Shown here in pieces: positions 25,332 to 33,427 of a stretch of 37,730 nucleotides of DNA; positions within the stretch are counted from its first letter, which is position 1, and every line of letters begins with the position of its first letter. The position numbers and the translations under genes are program-made. The notes under the pieces were generated by a model. It did not search any database, was not told the origin of the DNA, and worked only from the letters and a program-made list of their open reading frames with translations. The stretch is from JBAYJT01 sp041664965 (lineage in GTDB: Bacteria; Pseudomonadota; Gammaproteobacteria; UBA9339): NCBI GenBank assembly GCA_041664965.1, contig JBAYJT010000014.1:1-37730 (forward strand). Direction: 5' to 3'.

Positions 25332-25360
25332 GAACACACTAACAACTTAGGAAACAAGCC

Positions 25361-26446
25361 ATGTTCACATTATTTAAAGAAATCACAATCAACAAACTTG
25401 TGCTCAAGAATCGTTTTGTTCTGTCTGCTGCTGCAGATAACCTTGAAAATGATCAGCAAGCACGCATAAAAAGATTCACTGAGCTTGCTCAAGGCCAAAT
25501 TGGCTTGATCATTTCCGGTGGAACTAGAATTAATCAAATAGCAAAATGGGCTGAAATAATTCCAACTGTCCATGAAAATGGTGGAAAATTTGCTATACAA
25601 TTTATTGCAGAACCCGGACCGGGATTTTATCCAAATCTATCAGCCGAAAATGAAGATAGGCTAGCTGTTTCAGAGCTATCCAAAGACCATATTTACTTTA
25701 AAGCTTTGGCTCCTTTTGTTATCTATGGTAAACATCACGCGGCCTCAGAAACTGAGCTTATAGAAATAATTCAAAGATATGCCAAAGCGGCAGCATTAGT
25801 TAAAAAAATCGGCGCTGACGCTGTACAAATTCACGCTGCGCATCAGAATTTCTTGAGTCAAATGCTCTCGCCCCTCACAAACACCAGAAACGACAAGTGG
25901 GGCGGATCAATAGAAAATAGAACACGGCTACATTGTGAAATATATAACGCCATTCGAGCTGAAGTAGGTAGCGAATTTCCAATCCTAATAAAATTGGGGG
26001 TAGAAGATTGTGTACCAGGCGGTCTAAAATTTGAAGAAGGGAAAGAAGCAGCGAAAATTATTGCCGCCTGCGGATATGATGCTTTAGAGATAAGTCAAGG
26101 ACTTCAAAATTACTCTAATTGGAATGGAACTCCAATGCACCAAAATATACTTACTCCCAAAGACGAAGCTTATTTTCAAAATTGGTGTCGAGAAATAAAA
26201 CAAAGTATTTCTAAGCCTACGATTTTAACTGGCGGATTACGCTCTCCAGAACTCATGGAAAAGCTGGTTAATGATGGCGCAACAGATTGTATCGGCATGT
26301 GCCGCCCGTTTATACGAGAACCTGCTCTGGTAAAGCGTTGGCAAAATGGTGACACGACCAAGGCAAAGTGCATTTCTTGCAATAAATGCCTAACGGAACT
26401 TTTGCTACAGGGAAAACCGTTAGAATGTTATCTAGATAAGCACTAA
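25361..26446 (+). CDS. NADH:flavin oxidoreductase, Old Yellow Enzyme family
   Basis: The 361-residue FMN-binding TIM barrel starts LFKEITINKLVLKNRFVLSA. It has the family core GADAVQIHAAHQNFLSQMLSP, with the substrate-binding H-x-x-H-like HAAH, NTRNDKWGGSIENRTRL, the C-terminal phosphate-binding region TGGLRSPELMEKL and DCIGMCRPFI. It ends with a CISCNKC cluster-like cysteine motif (as in the 2,4-dienoyl-CoA reductase branch) but lacks the extra flavodoxin/FAD domains of that enzyme. Likely an ene-reductase or related oxidoreductase; the substrate cannot be read from sequence. It has its own upstream region with tandem hairpins. Confidence 0.88.
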   Translation: MFTLFKEITINKLVLKNRFVLSAAADNLENDQQARIKRFTELAQGQIGLIISGGTRINQIAKWAEIIPTVHENGGKFAIQFIAEPGPGFYPNLSAENEDRLAVSELSKDHIYFKALAPFVIYGKHHAASETELIEIIQRYAKAAALVKKIGADAVQIHAAHQNFLSQMLSPLTNTRNDKWGGSIENRTRLHCEIYNAIRAEVGSEFPILIKLGVEDCVPGGLKFEEGKEAAKIIAACGYDALEISQGLQNYSNWNGTPMHQNILTPKDEAYFQNWCREIKQSISKPTILTGGLRSPELMEKLVNDGATDCIGMCRPFIREPALVKRWQNGDTTKAKCISCNKCLTELLLQGKPLECYLDKH

Positions 26447-26540
26447 CTATTTCACTAACAACAAACACATCTCGGTAGTGTAAAAACCAAAAATAGTGTA
26501 TAAAATATAGTTTTAGAGACAGAACCAAGAATAAAAATAT

Positions 26541-26581
26541 AACTCATTGAAAAATAAAGAATTCCCATAGACATGTTTTTT
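26541..26581 (+). repeat. Dispersed intergenic repeat, copy D
   Basis: AACTCATTGAAAAATAAAG followed by CATAGACATGTTTTTT, with the same internal spacing as the other copies. It ends 19 bp before the proS start and is oriented with it, so it must lie in or near the proS leader. Confidence 0.8.
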
Positions 26582-26600
26582 ACATTTTGAGAGCTAACCC

Positions 26601-28316
26601 ATGCGCACAAGTCAATTTTTACTTACAACTTGGAGAGAAACTCCAGCCGATGCCGAAATCGCTAGCCATAAATTAATGCTCAGAGCCTGTATGCTTAGAA
26701 AAAGCGCAACTGGCATTTACACTTGGCTGCCTCTCGGTTTAAGAGTTTTACAAAAAGTTGAAAATATCGTTCGTCAAGAAATGAACAAAAGCGGAGCTTT
26801 AGAACTCTTGATGCCAGCCGTGCAGCCTTCTGAGCTTTGGCAAGAAAGCGGCAGGTGGGAAAATTACGGTCCGCTTCTTTTAAAAATTTATGATAGGCAT
26901 AAACACGAGTTCTGCTTTGGCCCAACTCACGAAGAAGTAATCACCGCTTTAATGCGTAATGAACTTAAAAGTTACAAACAACTTCCAATTATTTTCTATC
27001 AAATTCAAACTAAGTTTCGCGATGAAATCCGTCCACGCTTTGGCGTCATGCGTGCTCGTGAATTTTTGATGAAAGATGCTTATTCTTTTCATTTAGACGA
27101 AGATTCTCTCAAAGAAACTTATGAGTTAATGTACAAAACTTACAGCAATATTTTTACTGCTTTAGGCTTAAAATTCTGCGCAGTTCTGGCTGATACTGGA
27201 AATATAGGCGGCAATGCCTCGCACGAATTTCATGTCTTAGCTGATTCCGGCGAAGATCAGATCGCATTTAGCGATCAAAGCGACTATGCTGCTAACGTTG
27301 AGATGGCCGAAGCTTTGAAGCCAGACTTAAATTCGCGTACCAAAGCAACAAAAAATATGGAAAAAGTTGCCACCCCTAATCAACATTCTATCGAAGAAGT
27401 TGCAACTTTTTTAAAAATAAATCCCAATCAAACAATCAAAACTTTACTAGTGAAAGGCAGCGAAAAACCTCTGATAGCCTTGCTTTTACGAGGTGATCAC
27501 GAGTTAAATGAAATCAAAGCTGCTAAGTTTCCAGGGATTGCAAACCCATTACAATTTGCCGACGAAGAAAATATCAAAAAAGCTTTGAACTGTTCGATTG
27601 GATCATTGGGACCAGTTGGTTTAGATTTACCAATAATTGCCGACTACGACGCTCTTCTTTTAAGCGATTTTGCGTGTGGCGCTAACCAAGACGGTGAACA
27701 TTTAATCAACGTCAATTGGGAACGCGATTTACCTATTCCGAAAAGCGCCTCTTTGCGTAAAGTTGTAGCTGGAGACAAGAGCCCTGATGGAAAAGGCACA
27801 CTAAATATTGCTCGCGGCATTGAAGTTGGACATATTTTCCAACTTGGAGACAAATACAGCGCCGCTATGAAAGCATCTGTATTAGACAGCAATGGCAAAT
27901 CTGTAACCATGAAAATGGGCTGCTATGGCATTGGTGTTTCGCGCATTGTCGCCGCTGCTATCGAACAAAATCACGATGAACACGGCATTATCTGGCCAGA
28001 TAAAATTGCACCCTTCCAAGTAGCAATTTTGCCTATGAATTTGCATAAATCTTATCGGGTACGAGAGGCTGCAGAAAAACTTTATCAAGAATTAACTAAT
28101 TCAGGTTTTGAAGTTCTATTAGACGATAGAAAAGAAAGAGCTGGCGTAATTTTCGCCGATATGGAACTAATAGGCATTCCACATCTTTTAATCATCGGCG
28201 AAAGCGGTTTAGATAATAATCAAATTGAATATAAGAATCGCAAAACCGGCGTTAAAGAAAATCTACCGCTAGAAAATATATTAACTACATTGCAAAAAAA
28301 GCTATGCCAACCTTAA
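26601..28316 (+). CDS. proS: Prolyl-tRNA synthetase (bacterial type, with editing domain)
   Basis: ProRS charges tRNA-Pro. The 571-residue length equals the long bacterial form. Class II motif 1 lies near LELLMPAVQPSELW, motif 2 in FRDEIRPRFGVMRAREFLMKDAYSFH and motif 3 in MGCYGIGVSRIVAAAIEQ. The YbaK-like editing domain is inserted at about 250-380, and the anticodon-binding domain (FQVAILPMNL ... LDDRKERAGVIFADMELIGIP) closes it. GAGAGCTAACCC precedes the ATG. Its last codons overlap the start of the glycosyltransferase gene. Confidence 0.98.
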   Translation: MRTSQFLLTTWRETPADAEIASHKLMLRACMLRKSATGIYTWLPLGLRVLQKVENIVRQEMNKSGALELLMPAVQPSELWQESGRWENYGPLLLKIYDRHKHEFCFGPTHEEVITALMRNELKSYKQLPIIFYQIQTKFRDEIRPRFGVMRAREFLMKDAYSFHLDEDSLKETYELMYKTYSNIFTALGLKFCAVLADTGNIGGNASHEFHVLADSGEDQIAFSDQSDYAANVEMAEALKPDLNSRTKATKNMEKVATPNQHSIEEVATFLKINPNQTIKTLLVKGSEKPLIALLLRGDHELNEIKAAKFPGIANPLQFADEENIKKALNCSIGSLGPVGLDLPIIADYDALLLSDFACGANQDGEHLINVNWERDLPIPKSASLRKVVAGDKSPDGKGTLNIARGIEVGHIFQLGDKYSAAMKASVLDSNGKSVTMKMGCYGIGVSRIVAAAIEQNHDEHGIIWPDKIAPFQVAILPMNLHKSYRVREAAEKLYQELTNSGFEVLLDDRKERAGVIFADMELIGIPHLLIIGESGLDNNQIEYKNRKTGVKENLPLENILTTLQKKLCQP

Positions 28317-29059
28317 GTGCAATTATAATAACCAAAAACGAAGAGGAGCAAATTGCTGCTTGCTTAGATTCGCTAAGTTTTGTCGATGAAATTATTGTAT
28401 TAGATACTAACAGTACCGATAAAACAGAAGAAATCTGCGCAAAATACAACGCTAAGTTCTCCACTGCCCCTTGGCAAGGCTTCGGTAAACAAAAACAACT
28501 AGCACTAGAAATGGCCTCTTCTGATTGGGTTTTATCTATTGACGCAGATGAGCACGTCACAGAAGAACTCAAAAATGAAATCCTTGCCCTCTTACAAAAA
28601 CCAAGTTCTGTAGTAGCATATAAGATTCCACGATTAACTACTTTTTATGGCCAAGCGGTAACACACTGCTGCAATCCCAAAAAAGATACCCCTGTTCGCC
28701 TTATTAAACGCGGCTCGGCGCGCTTTAGTGACGACTTGGTACACGAAAAAATATTAGTAGATGGCGAAATAGGCACTTTGCAATCGCAGATCATCCACCA
28801 TTCTTTTAAAAACTTAGAAGAAATTCTGCTAAAAACTAATTCTTATTCAACATTAGGAGCAGAAAAATTAAATCAAAAAGGAATCCAAGGCAGTATTTTA
28901 AAAGCTTTTGGGCATGCCATTTGGGTTTTTTTAAAGATTTATTTTTTCAAAGGCGGCTTTATGGATGGATGGCCGGGATTTCTAATTGCTCTTGGCAACT
29001 TCGAAGGAACTTTCTATCGCTATGCTAAGCTTTTAGAAATGCAGAAATATAGACACTAA
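28304..29059 (+). CDS. Family 2 glycosyltransferase (WaaE/LgtF-like)
   Basis: The 251-residue GT-A protein starts LSAIIITKNEEEQIAACLDSL and has VDEIIVLDTNSTDKTEEICAKYNA, the DxD motif LSIDADE (D80, D82) and the late WAIWVFLKIYFFKGGFMDGWPGFLIAL-type hydrophobic/GF region (seen here from about 207). This architecture is that of WaaE/KdtX-type LPS core glycosyltransferases, which add glucose to the inner core at the cytoplasmic face. The ATG lies inside the end of proS (13-bp overlap), so it is translated with proS. Sugar and acceptor are not certain. Confidence 0.88.
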   Translation: MPTLSAIIITKNEEEQIAACLDSLSFVDEIIVLDTNSTDKTEEICAKYNAKFSTAPWQGFGKQKQLALEMASSDWVLSIDADEHVTEELKNEILALLQKPSSVVAYKIPRLTTFYGQAVTHCCNPKKDTPVRLIKRGSARFSDDLVHEKILVDGEIGTLQSQIIHHSFKNLEEILLKTNSYSTLGAEKLNQKGIQGSILKAFGHAIWVFLKIYFFKGGFMDGWPGFLIALGNFEGTFYRYAKLLEMQKYRH

Positions 29060-29081
29060 AAATATTTGGTATCATTCAACC

Positions 29082-29122
29082 AAAAAACATGTCTACATGT
29101 TTTATTTTAAAATCAAAGAGTT
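29082..29122 (-). repeat. Dispersed intergenic repeat, copy E
   Basis: On the minus strand: AACTCTTTGATTTTAAAA, then TAAAACAT, then GTAGACATGTTTTTT. It lies 34 bp before the MFS gene but points the opposite way, one of two copies that break the rule of orientation. Confidence 0.78.
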
Positions 29123-29156
29123 ATAAAGGTATAATATAACCTCTCAAAAAGTTGGG

Positions 29157-30431
29157 GTGAATTTGAAATTCAAAATCAGTGATTATCGTTTTACGCCAAC
29201 AGTGTGGGTAATCATCATTGGATTGTTGCTGCTGCGTGTTGGAACCATGATGAGCCAACCATTTCTGGCTATCTTTCTACATTATAAAGCTGGAATTGGT
29301 CTCGGACTGACAGGGGTTATTGTCGGCACTTCTTATATTTCCTATGTTGTTGGCGGTTTTTTTGGCGGCCTTTTATCTGACAAATATGGCAGACGTAATA
29401 TACTTAGTATATCCCTAGTATTTTACGCATTAACTTTTTTTGGTTTTGGTTTGACGGCATCTTTGTTGAAATATCCATTATTATTAGCAACACTATTTTG
29501 GATTATTAACTTAATCGGGGGCTTGTTTCGTATTTGGTCAGAAACATTGGCACAGGCAATGTTATCTGATTTAACAGTACCAGAACAAAGAGTAACAGTA
29601 TTTAGCTTACGCTATACTGCCATCAATATCGGTGGGGCTATTGGTCCGCTGCTAGGAGTATCTATCGGGTTTTCTGGAAATATGGCTGGCTTTTATTTCA
29701 CCGGAGTAATGTGCTTAGTTTACTTTGCACTCTTTATGCTGGTGTCGCGGCGTGAAAACCAGAATTTTGCCAATTTAGCAAAAGCAGACAATATTACACT
29801 TCCTATAGTTACCAAAACATTATTGAGTGATAAAGCATTAATGTATTTTATTGTTGGAGGAGTATTCGCCTTTTTAGTTTACGCACAATCCGATACCAAC
29901 CTTGGGCAGATAATGGTAGAGCGTCTTCACGATTCGCATCTATTCGCCATAGTTATAGCACTAAATGCCATTGTCGTAGTTTGTTTACAAATTCCATGCA
30001 CTACCTTTTTTATGCAAGGGAAGCGGTTTACTCCTTCAATGATGATGCGTTTTGGTTGCCTTTTTTTCTGTATAGGAATGTTTGGTTTCGCTTTTGCTGA
30101 TACACACGAAATATTATATTTATTCAGCCAACTTATTTTTACTTTGGGTGAAGTTTTTATCTTTCCGACGGTAAGCATTTTTATCGATGAAATTGCACCA
30201 GCAAAATTACGTGGCACCTATTTTGGCGCCACCGGATTTCAGTTTTTAGGAAGAGCAGTTGGACCAGCGCTTGGTGGCATATTGTTGCAATGTTTTAGTG
30301 GTATTACGGTGTTAAGCATTTTCGCTTTGTTAGCTTTAATCCCCATCTTTTTTTACAATCATGGATATCAATCTCTGGTTGAAAATGACAATTGTGACGT
30401 CAATGAAACAGTTGAGACTTTACCCTCATGA
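29157..30431 (+). CDS. Major facilitator superfamily transporter
   Basis: The 424-residue protein has about 12 hydrophobic helices in two halves. MFS motif A lies between helices 2 and 3 (GGLLSDKYGRRNIL, about 71-84), and a related loop in the second half is partly degenerate. A helix 5-like segment contains YTAINIGGAIGPLLG, typical of drug:H+ antiporters. The start is a GTG at 29157 (GGGG just upstream); TTG 29163 is possible. Substrate unknown; a multidrug or metabolite exporter is the default guess. No regulator is adjacent. Confidence 0.88.
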   Translation: MNLKFKISDYRFTPTVWVIIIGLLLLRVGTMMSQPFLAIFLHYKAGIGLGLTGVIVGTSYISYVVGGFFGGLLSDKYGRRNILSISLVFYALTFFGFGLTASLLKYPLLLATLFWIINLIGGLFRIWSETLAQAMLSDLTVPEQRVTVFSLRYTAINIGGAIGPLLGVSIGFSGNMAGFYFTGVMCLVYFALFMLVSRRENQNFANLAKADNITLPIVTKTLLSDKALMYFIVGGVFAFLVYAQSDTNLGQIMVERLHDSHLFAIVIALNAIVVVCLQIPCTTFFMQGKRFTPSMMMRFGCLFFCIGMFGFAFADTHEILYLFSQLIFTLGEVFIFPTVSIFIDEIAPAKLRGTYFGATGFQFLGRAVGPALGGILLQCFSGITVLSIFALLALIPIFFYNHGYQSLVENDNCDVNETVETLPS

Positions 30432-30444
30432 AAGACACAAAAAA

Positions 30445-30473
30445 GTATAGACAGGCTTGAAACCTGTCTATAC
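30445..30473 (-). terminator. Terminator between the convergent MFS and skp genes
   Basis: Perfect 11-bp stem GTATAGACAGG / CCTGTCTATAC with a 7-nt loop. On the minus strand it is followed by a T-run, so it terminates skp; the other side has an A-run, and the MFS gene may use it less efficiently. Confidence 0.85.
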
Positions 30474-30496
30474 AAAAAACACATTCCGATTAAAAA

Positions 30497-31006
30497 TTAT
30501 TTCGTATCTTTCAAAGCGTCAATAACTTTATCAGTGATTTCATAGCTTGGATTGTTGTAAACTGTGCTGACCTTAGTAACAACTAAATCGTATTTTTGGT
30601 CAACGGCGATTTTGTTCACAGCAGTTTCAACGCGCTTTAGAATAGTTTGCATGGATTTATTTTGAGCATCCATCAAATCATGTTGGAAGCTGGTTTGTAA
30701 ATCTTGAAGCTTTTTCTGCTCATCTAGAATTTTTTGCTGCTCTTTCTTTAACTCATCACCCTTTAGAGTAGCACTGTCCTTGTTGTATTTTTCTATGTCA
30801 GATTGCAAATTCTTCTGAGCATCTACCACTGCCTTATTACGTGGTTCAAATTGTTTCTTGAGCTGATTTTGCAAAGAAGAAACTTGCTTGTCAGCACTGA
30901 TTATCTTATTTAAATCAATAACACCTATTTTGGTGTCGGCCATAGAAACACCGCTTACACCAAGTAAAATTGCACCAGCGGCAACTATTGAAAATATTTT
31001 TTTCAT
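30497..31006 (-). CDS. skp: Periplasmic chaperone Skp/OmpH
   Basis: The 169-residue protein has a signal peptide (MKKIFSIVAAGAILLGVSGV, then SMA) and the Skp start TKIGVIDLNKIISADKQV. A long charged coiled coil (about 45-125, rich in Lys, Gln, Asp) and the closing strand KYDLVVTKVSTVYN follow. Skp trimers hold unfolded outer-membrane proteins in the periplasm, and the beta-barrel adhesin at the left edge would be a possible client. In most proteobacteria skp follows bamA; here it follows adk instead. AGGAG ribosome-binding site before the ATG, and an intrinsic terminator follows. Confidence 0.93.
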   Translation of the reverse strand: MKKIFSIVAAGAILLGVSGVSMADTKIGVIDLNKIISADKQVSSLQNQLKKQFEPRNKAVVDAQKNLQSDIEKYNKDSATLKGDELKKEQQKILDEQKKLQDLQTSFQHDLMDAQNKSMQTILKRVETAVNKIAVDQKYDLVVTKVSTVYNNPSYEITDKVIDALKDTK

Positions 31007-31102
31007 TAAAATCTCCTAAATTTTAATACACAAAGTTAAATTTTATTAAACAAACGGGAAATAGTATCGAAGCATTATAATAGCAGTGCGCGCTACCTGC
31101 AA

Positions 31103-31735
31103 CTACCTTAAAGATTCTATGATATTTTTTTGTATAGTGGCAATATCACCCACCCCTTCTATCTGGACAAAACGTATACCCAAATTGCGGTAATAATCTA
31201 ACAATGGCTCTGTTTGCGCATGATAAACTTGTAGTCTTTTCGCTATAGTTTCCGGCTTATCGTCATCTCGATGCACCAAAGCCTCTCCTGTTATATCATC
31301 AAGATTCTGATTTTTAGGCTTTTTATGTTCAATATGATAAGTACGACCGGAAGCAGGATGAATCCGCCTACCGCTTAATCTCTTTATAATTTCATCATCT
31401 GGAACATCCAGATCAACAACATAATCTATATCAATACCAGTTTTTAAAAGGGCTTCGGCTTGGGGCACAGTGCGAGGAAAGCCATCTAATAAAAAGCCAT
31501 TCCTGCAGTCTTCCATACTTAGCCTTTCTCGCACTAAATCTATCATGATATCATCAGAAACAAGCATACCTTTATCCATAATAGCTTTGGCCTTTAAGCC
31601 TAAAGAGGTTCCAAATTGCACAGCAGAACGCAAAATTTGTCCTGTTGCAACTAAAGGAATACCAAAAAAATCAGCTAAATATTGCGCTTGTGTACCTTTT
31701 CCAGCACCTGGCGCACCTAAAAGAATTATTTTCAT
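31103..31735 (-). CDS. adk: Adenylate kinase
   Basis: Adk catalyses AMP + ATP = 2 ADP. The 210-residue protein starts with the P-loop GAPGAGKGTQAQ and has the AMP-binding part VATGQILRSAV, GFLLDGFPRT and the long-form LID GRRIHPASGRTYH ... LVHRDDD without zinc cysteines. Length is normal (~214). The ATG follows the icmD-like stop by 4 bp, so the two are likely one transcription unit. Confidence 0.97.
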   Translation of the reverse strand: MKIILLGAPGAGKGTQAQYLADFFGIPLVATGQILRSAVQFGTSLGLKAKAIMDKGMLVSDDIMIDLVRERLSMEDCRNGFLLDGFPRTVPQAEALLKTGIDIDYVVDLDVPDDEIIKRLSGRRIHPASGRTYHIEHKKPKNQNLDDITGEALVHRDDDKPETIAKRLQVYHAQTEPLLDYYRNLGIRFVQIEGVGDIATIQKNIIESLR

Positions 31736-31739
31736 AAAA

Positions 31740-32054
31740 TCAATCCATTACCATCGGAACGAATGCAACAATAATTAAACAGGCTCCTACGACAAACCCA
31801 GTAATTACGGAACCCAAGGAAACAGCGAGTGGATTTTTTCTATACTTAAAATAGCGCACAATGCTAGCCAAAATCAAGCCTGTTCCGCCAGAAATCGCAA
31901 CTACTTGCAAAAGATCATGCACTACCATTTCCATCGAAAACAAATTATCCGCCGCCGTTCCAAAACTAACTGCGTTTTGTGCAGCAAGAGCTTGCGTACC
32001 AAGCAACAGAGCCCCCACTAAACAACAAGCACGCATAAAACGTGTATTTTTCAC
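31740..32054 (-). CDS. IcmD/DotP-like small membrane protein (Dot/Icm)
   Basis: The 104-residue protein has a signal peptide-like first helix (RACCLVGALLLGTQALA, cut after ALAAQ). Two further membrane helices (about 38-60, LLQVVAISGGTGLILASIVRY, and about 72-95) are separated by the basic turn KYRKNPLAVSLGS. This matches the pattern of IcmD/DotP, where a K-x-H-K-x-NP turn lies between the two helices; IcmD is an inner-membrane part of the Dot/Icm system. It is shorter than the Legionella protein (~130), and the similarity is in architecture and the NP turn, so the assignment is tentative; a paralogue in the IcmD/IcmC group is possible. GTG 32054 with GGTG upstream; ATG 32036 is the alternative. 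It is coupled to adk, away from dotDCB. Confidence 0.6.
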   Translation of the reverse strand: MKNTRFMRACCLVGALLLGTQALAAQNAVSFGTAADNLFSMEMVVHDLLQVVAISGGTGLILASIVRYFKYRKNPLAVSLGSVITGFVVGACLIIVAFVPMVMD

Positions 32055-32110
32055 ATTACACCTACTAAATTTTAAAGAATTGCTAGAAAAAATATTCTAA
32101 AAGAAAGCGC

Positions 32111-32515
32111 TTATTCTGTTGTTTTTTTCTGCCTAATATATTTATTCAACACCGCCTTACAACCATCTAAAGTCAAAGGTTTGGTTAGAACGTCATCTAA
32201 TCCTAAAGTACTGGCGCGCTTTTTGATACTAGCATGATCATAAGCGGTAACAATAACTATCGGGATTTGTTTTAACAGTTTATCACCCATGCTACGTATT
32301 TTCTTAGTTATATTAAACCCATCCATATCGAAAATACCGAGATCCATTAAAACTAAATCATAAAAACCGCGCTTCAGCTGTTCTAAAGCTTCATGTCCAG
32401 TAGCAGCCACATCTACATCGCAACCTAATTGATTTAACATATCCTTAGCCGCAAACTGCGCCATCTCCTCATCTTCTACCAACAAAATTTTACCTGGTGA
32501 TTGATTTTCTGCCAT
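32111..32515 (-). CDS. Stand-alone response-regulator receiver (CheY-like)
   Basis: The 134-residue protein is just one receiver domain. Acidic pocket E14-D15 (LLVEDEE), phosphoacceptor D58 (LVLMDLG), T90 (VIVTAYD) and K112 (LTKPL) are intact. No output domain follows. Such single receivers act by binding partners or as a phosphorelay step; the sequence resembles receivers detached from hybrid histidine kinases. No kinase gene is near. It precedes the icmD-like gene (56-bp gap) on the same strand, so a shared transcript is possible. Confidence 0.92.
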   Translation of the reverse strand: MAENQSPGKILLVEDEEMAQFAAKDMLNQLGCDVDVAATGHEALEQLKRGFYDLVLMDLGIFDMDGFNITKKIRSMGDKLLKQIPIVIVTAYDHASIKKRASTLGLDDVLTKPLTLDGCKAVLNKYIRQKKTTE

Positions 32516-32682
32516 ACAAATACCCTCCTCACACTACAACAACTACATAATGATATTTTAATACAAAAAAAACGTTATAGCTAAATTTTTTAACTTCATC
32601 AATATAAAAAAATAACTTTACGCATTGAAATTACTTGATTTTTCCCAAAAACATCGCTATTCCTGTCGTCTGGAGCGTCTGT

Positions 32683-33426
32683 ATGAGAATTACAAGAATT
32701 TATTACCCAATACAACTAGAAAACAAACAAGAAATTAGTTTGGATGCAGGAGTATCGCATCGTCTACTACGCGTCTTACGCTTACAACAGAATGATTTTA
32801 TTATTATTTTTAACGAAAACAATGGCGCCTATAAAGCTAAAATCATCTCCACACAAAAAGAAAAAGTAAAAATCTTATTAGAAGATTCTTCTCCATCCAT
32901 TAAAGAACCGCCTATTACAATTAATTTAGCTCAAGCTTTGCTTCGCAACGAAAAAATGGATTTCGTTATACAAAAAGCCACCGAATTAGGCGTAAAATCC
33001 ATCACCCCAATAGCCACAGAACATTGCAACTTAATTTTAAACGCCGAGCGCCAAGAACGCCGCTTGCAACATTGGCAAGAGGTTGCAATTAGCGCTAGTG
33101 AACAATCAGGAAGATGCTCCGTCCCGCAAATCTCTAACTTGCAATCTCTACAAAATTATCTGACAAATTCTAAAGAAGAATTGAAATTAGTTTTAGCGCC
33201 AGAAGCACCATTCAGCTTAAATACACTAATTCAACAACAGAAAATCCCACCCAAAACTTTGACTTTCCTAGTCGGCCCAGAAGGCGGTTTAAGCTCTAAT
33301 GAAATAAATTTAATGAAACAACAAGGATTTGTACCTGTCACCCTTGGAAAGCGCATCTTGCGTACTGAAACTGCATCGCTAGTGGCTCTAAGCATTATTC
33401 AGTCCGCTTGGGGAGACTTGAACTAA
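32683..33426 (+). CDS. rsmE: 16S rRNA (uracil-1498-N3)-methyltransferase
   Basis: RsmE methylates U1498 of 16S rRNA with AdoMet, in the SPOUT superfamily. From ATG 32683 (TGGAG 7 bp upstream) it has 247 aa, close to E. coli's 243. An N-terminal PUA-like part (SHRLLRVLRLQQND) precedes the knot motifs LAQALLRNEKMDFVIQKATELGV, FLVGPEGGLSSNEI and LGKRILRTETASLVAL. A GTG/ATG further upstream is not needed. Its stop is 1 bp from the stop of the convergent RND gene, leaving no room for a terminator between them. Confidence 0.96.
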   Translation: MRITRIYYPIQLENKQEISLDAGVSHRLLRVLRLQQNDFIIIFNENNGAYKAKIISTQKEKVKILLEDSSPSIKEPPITINLAQALLRNEKMDFVIQKATELGVKSITPIATEHCNLILNAERQERRLQHWQEVAISASEQSGRCSVPQISNLQSLQNYLTNSKEELKLVLAPEAPFSLNTLIQQQKIPPKTLTFLVGPEGGLSSNEINLMKQQGFVPVTLGKRILRTETASLVALSIIQSAWGDLN

Positions 33427-33427
33427 A

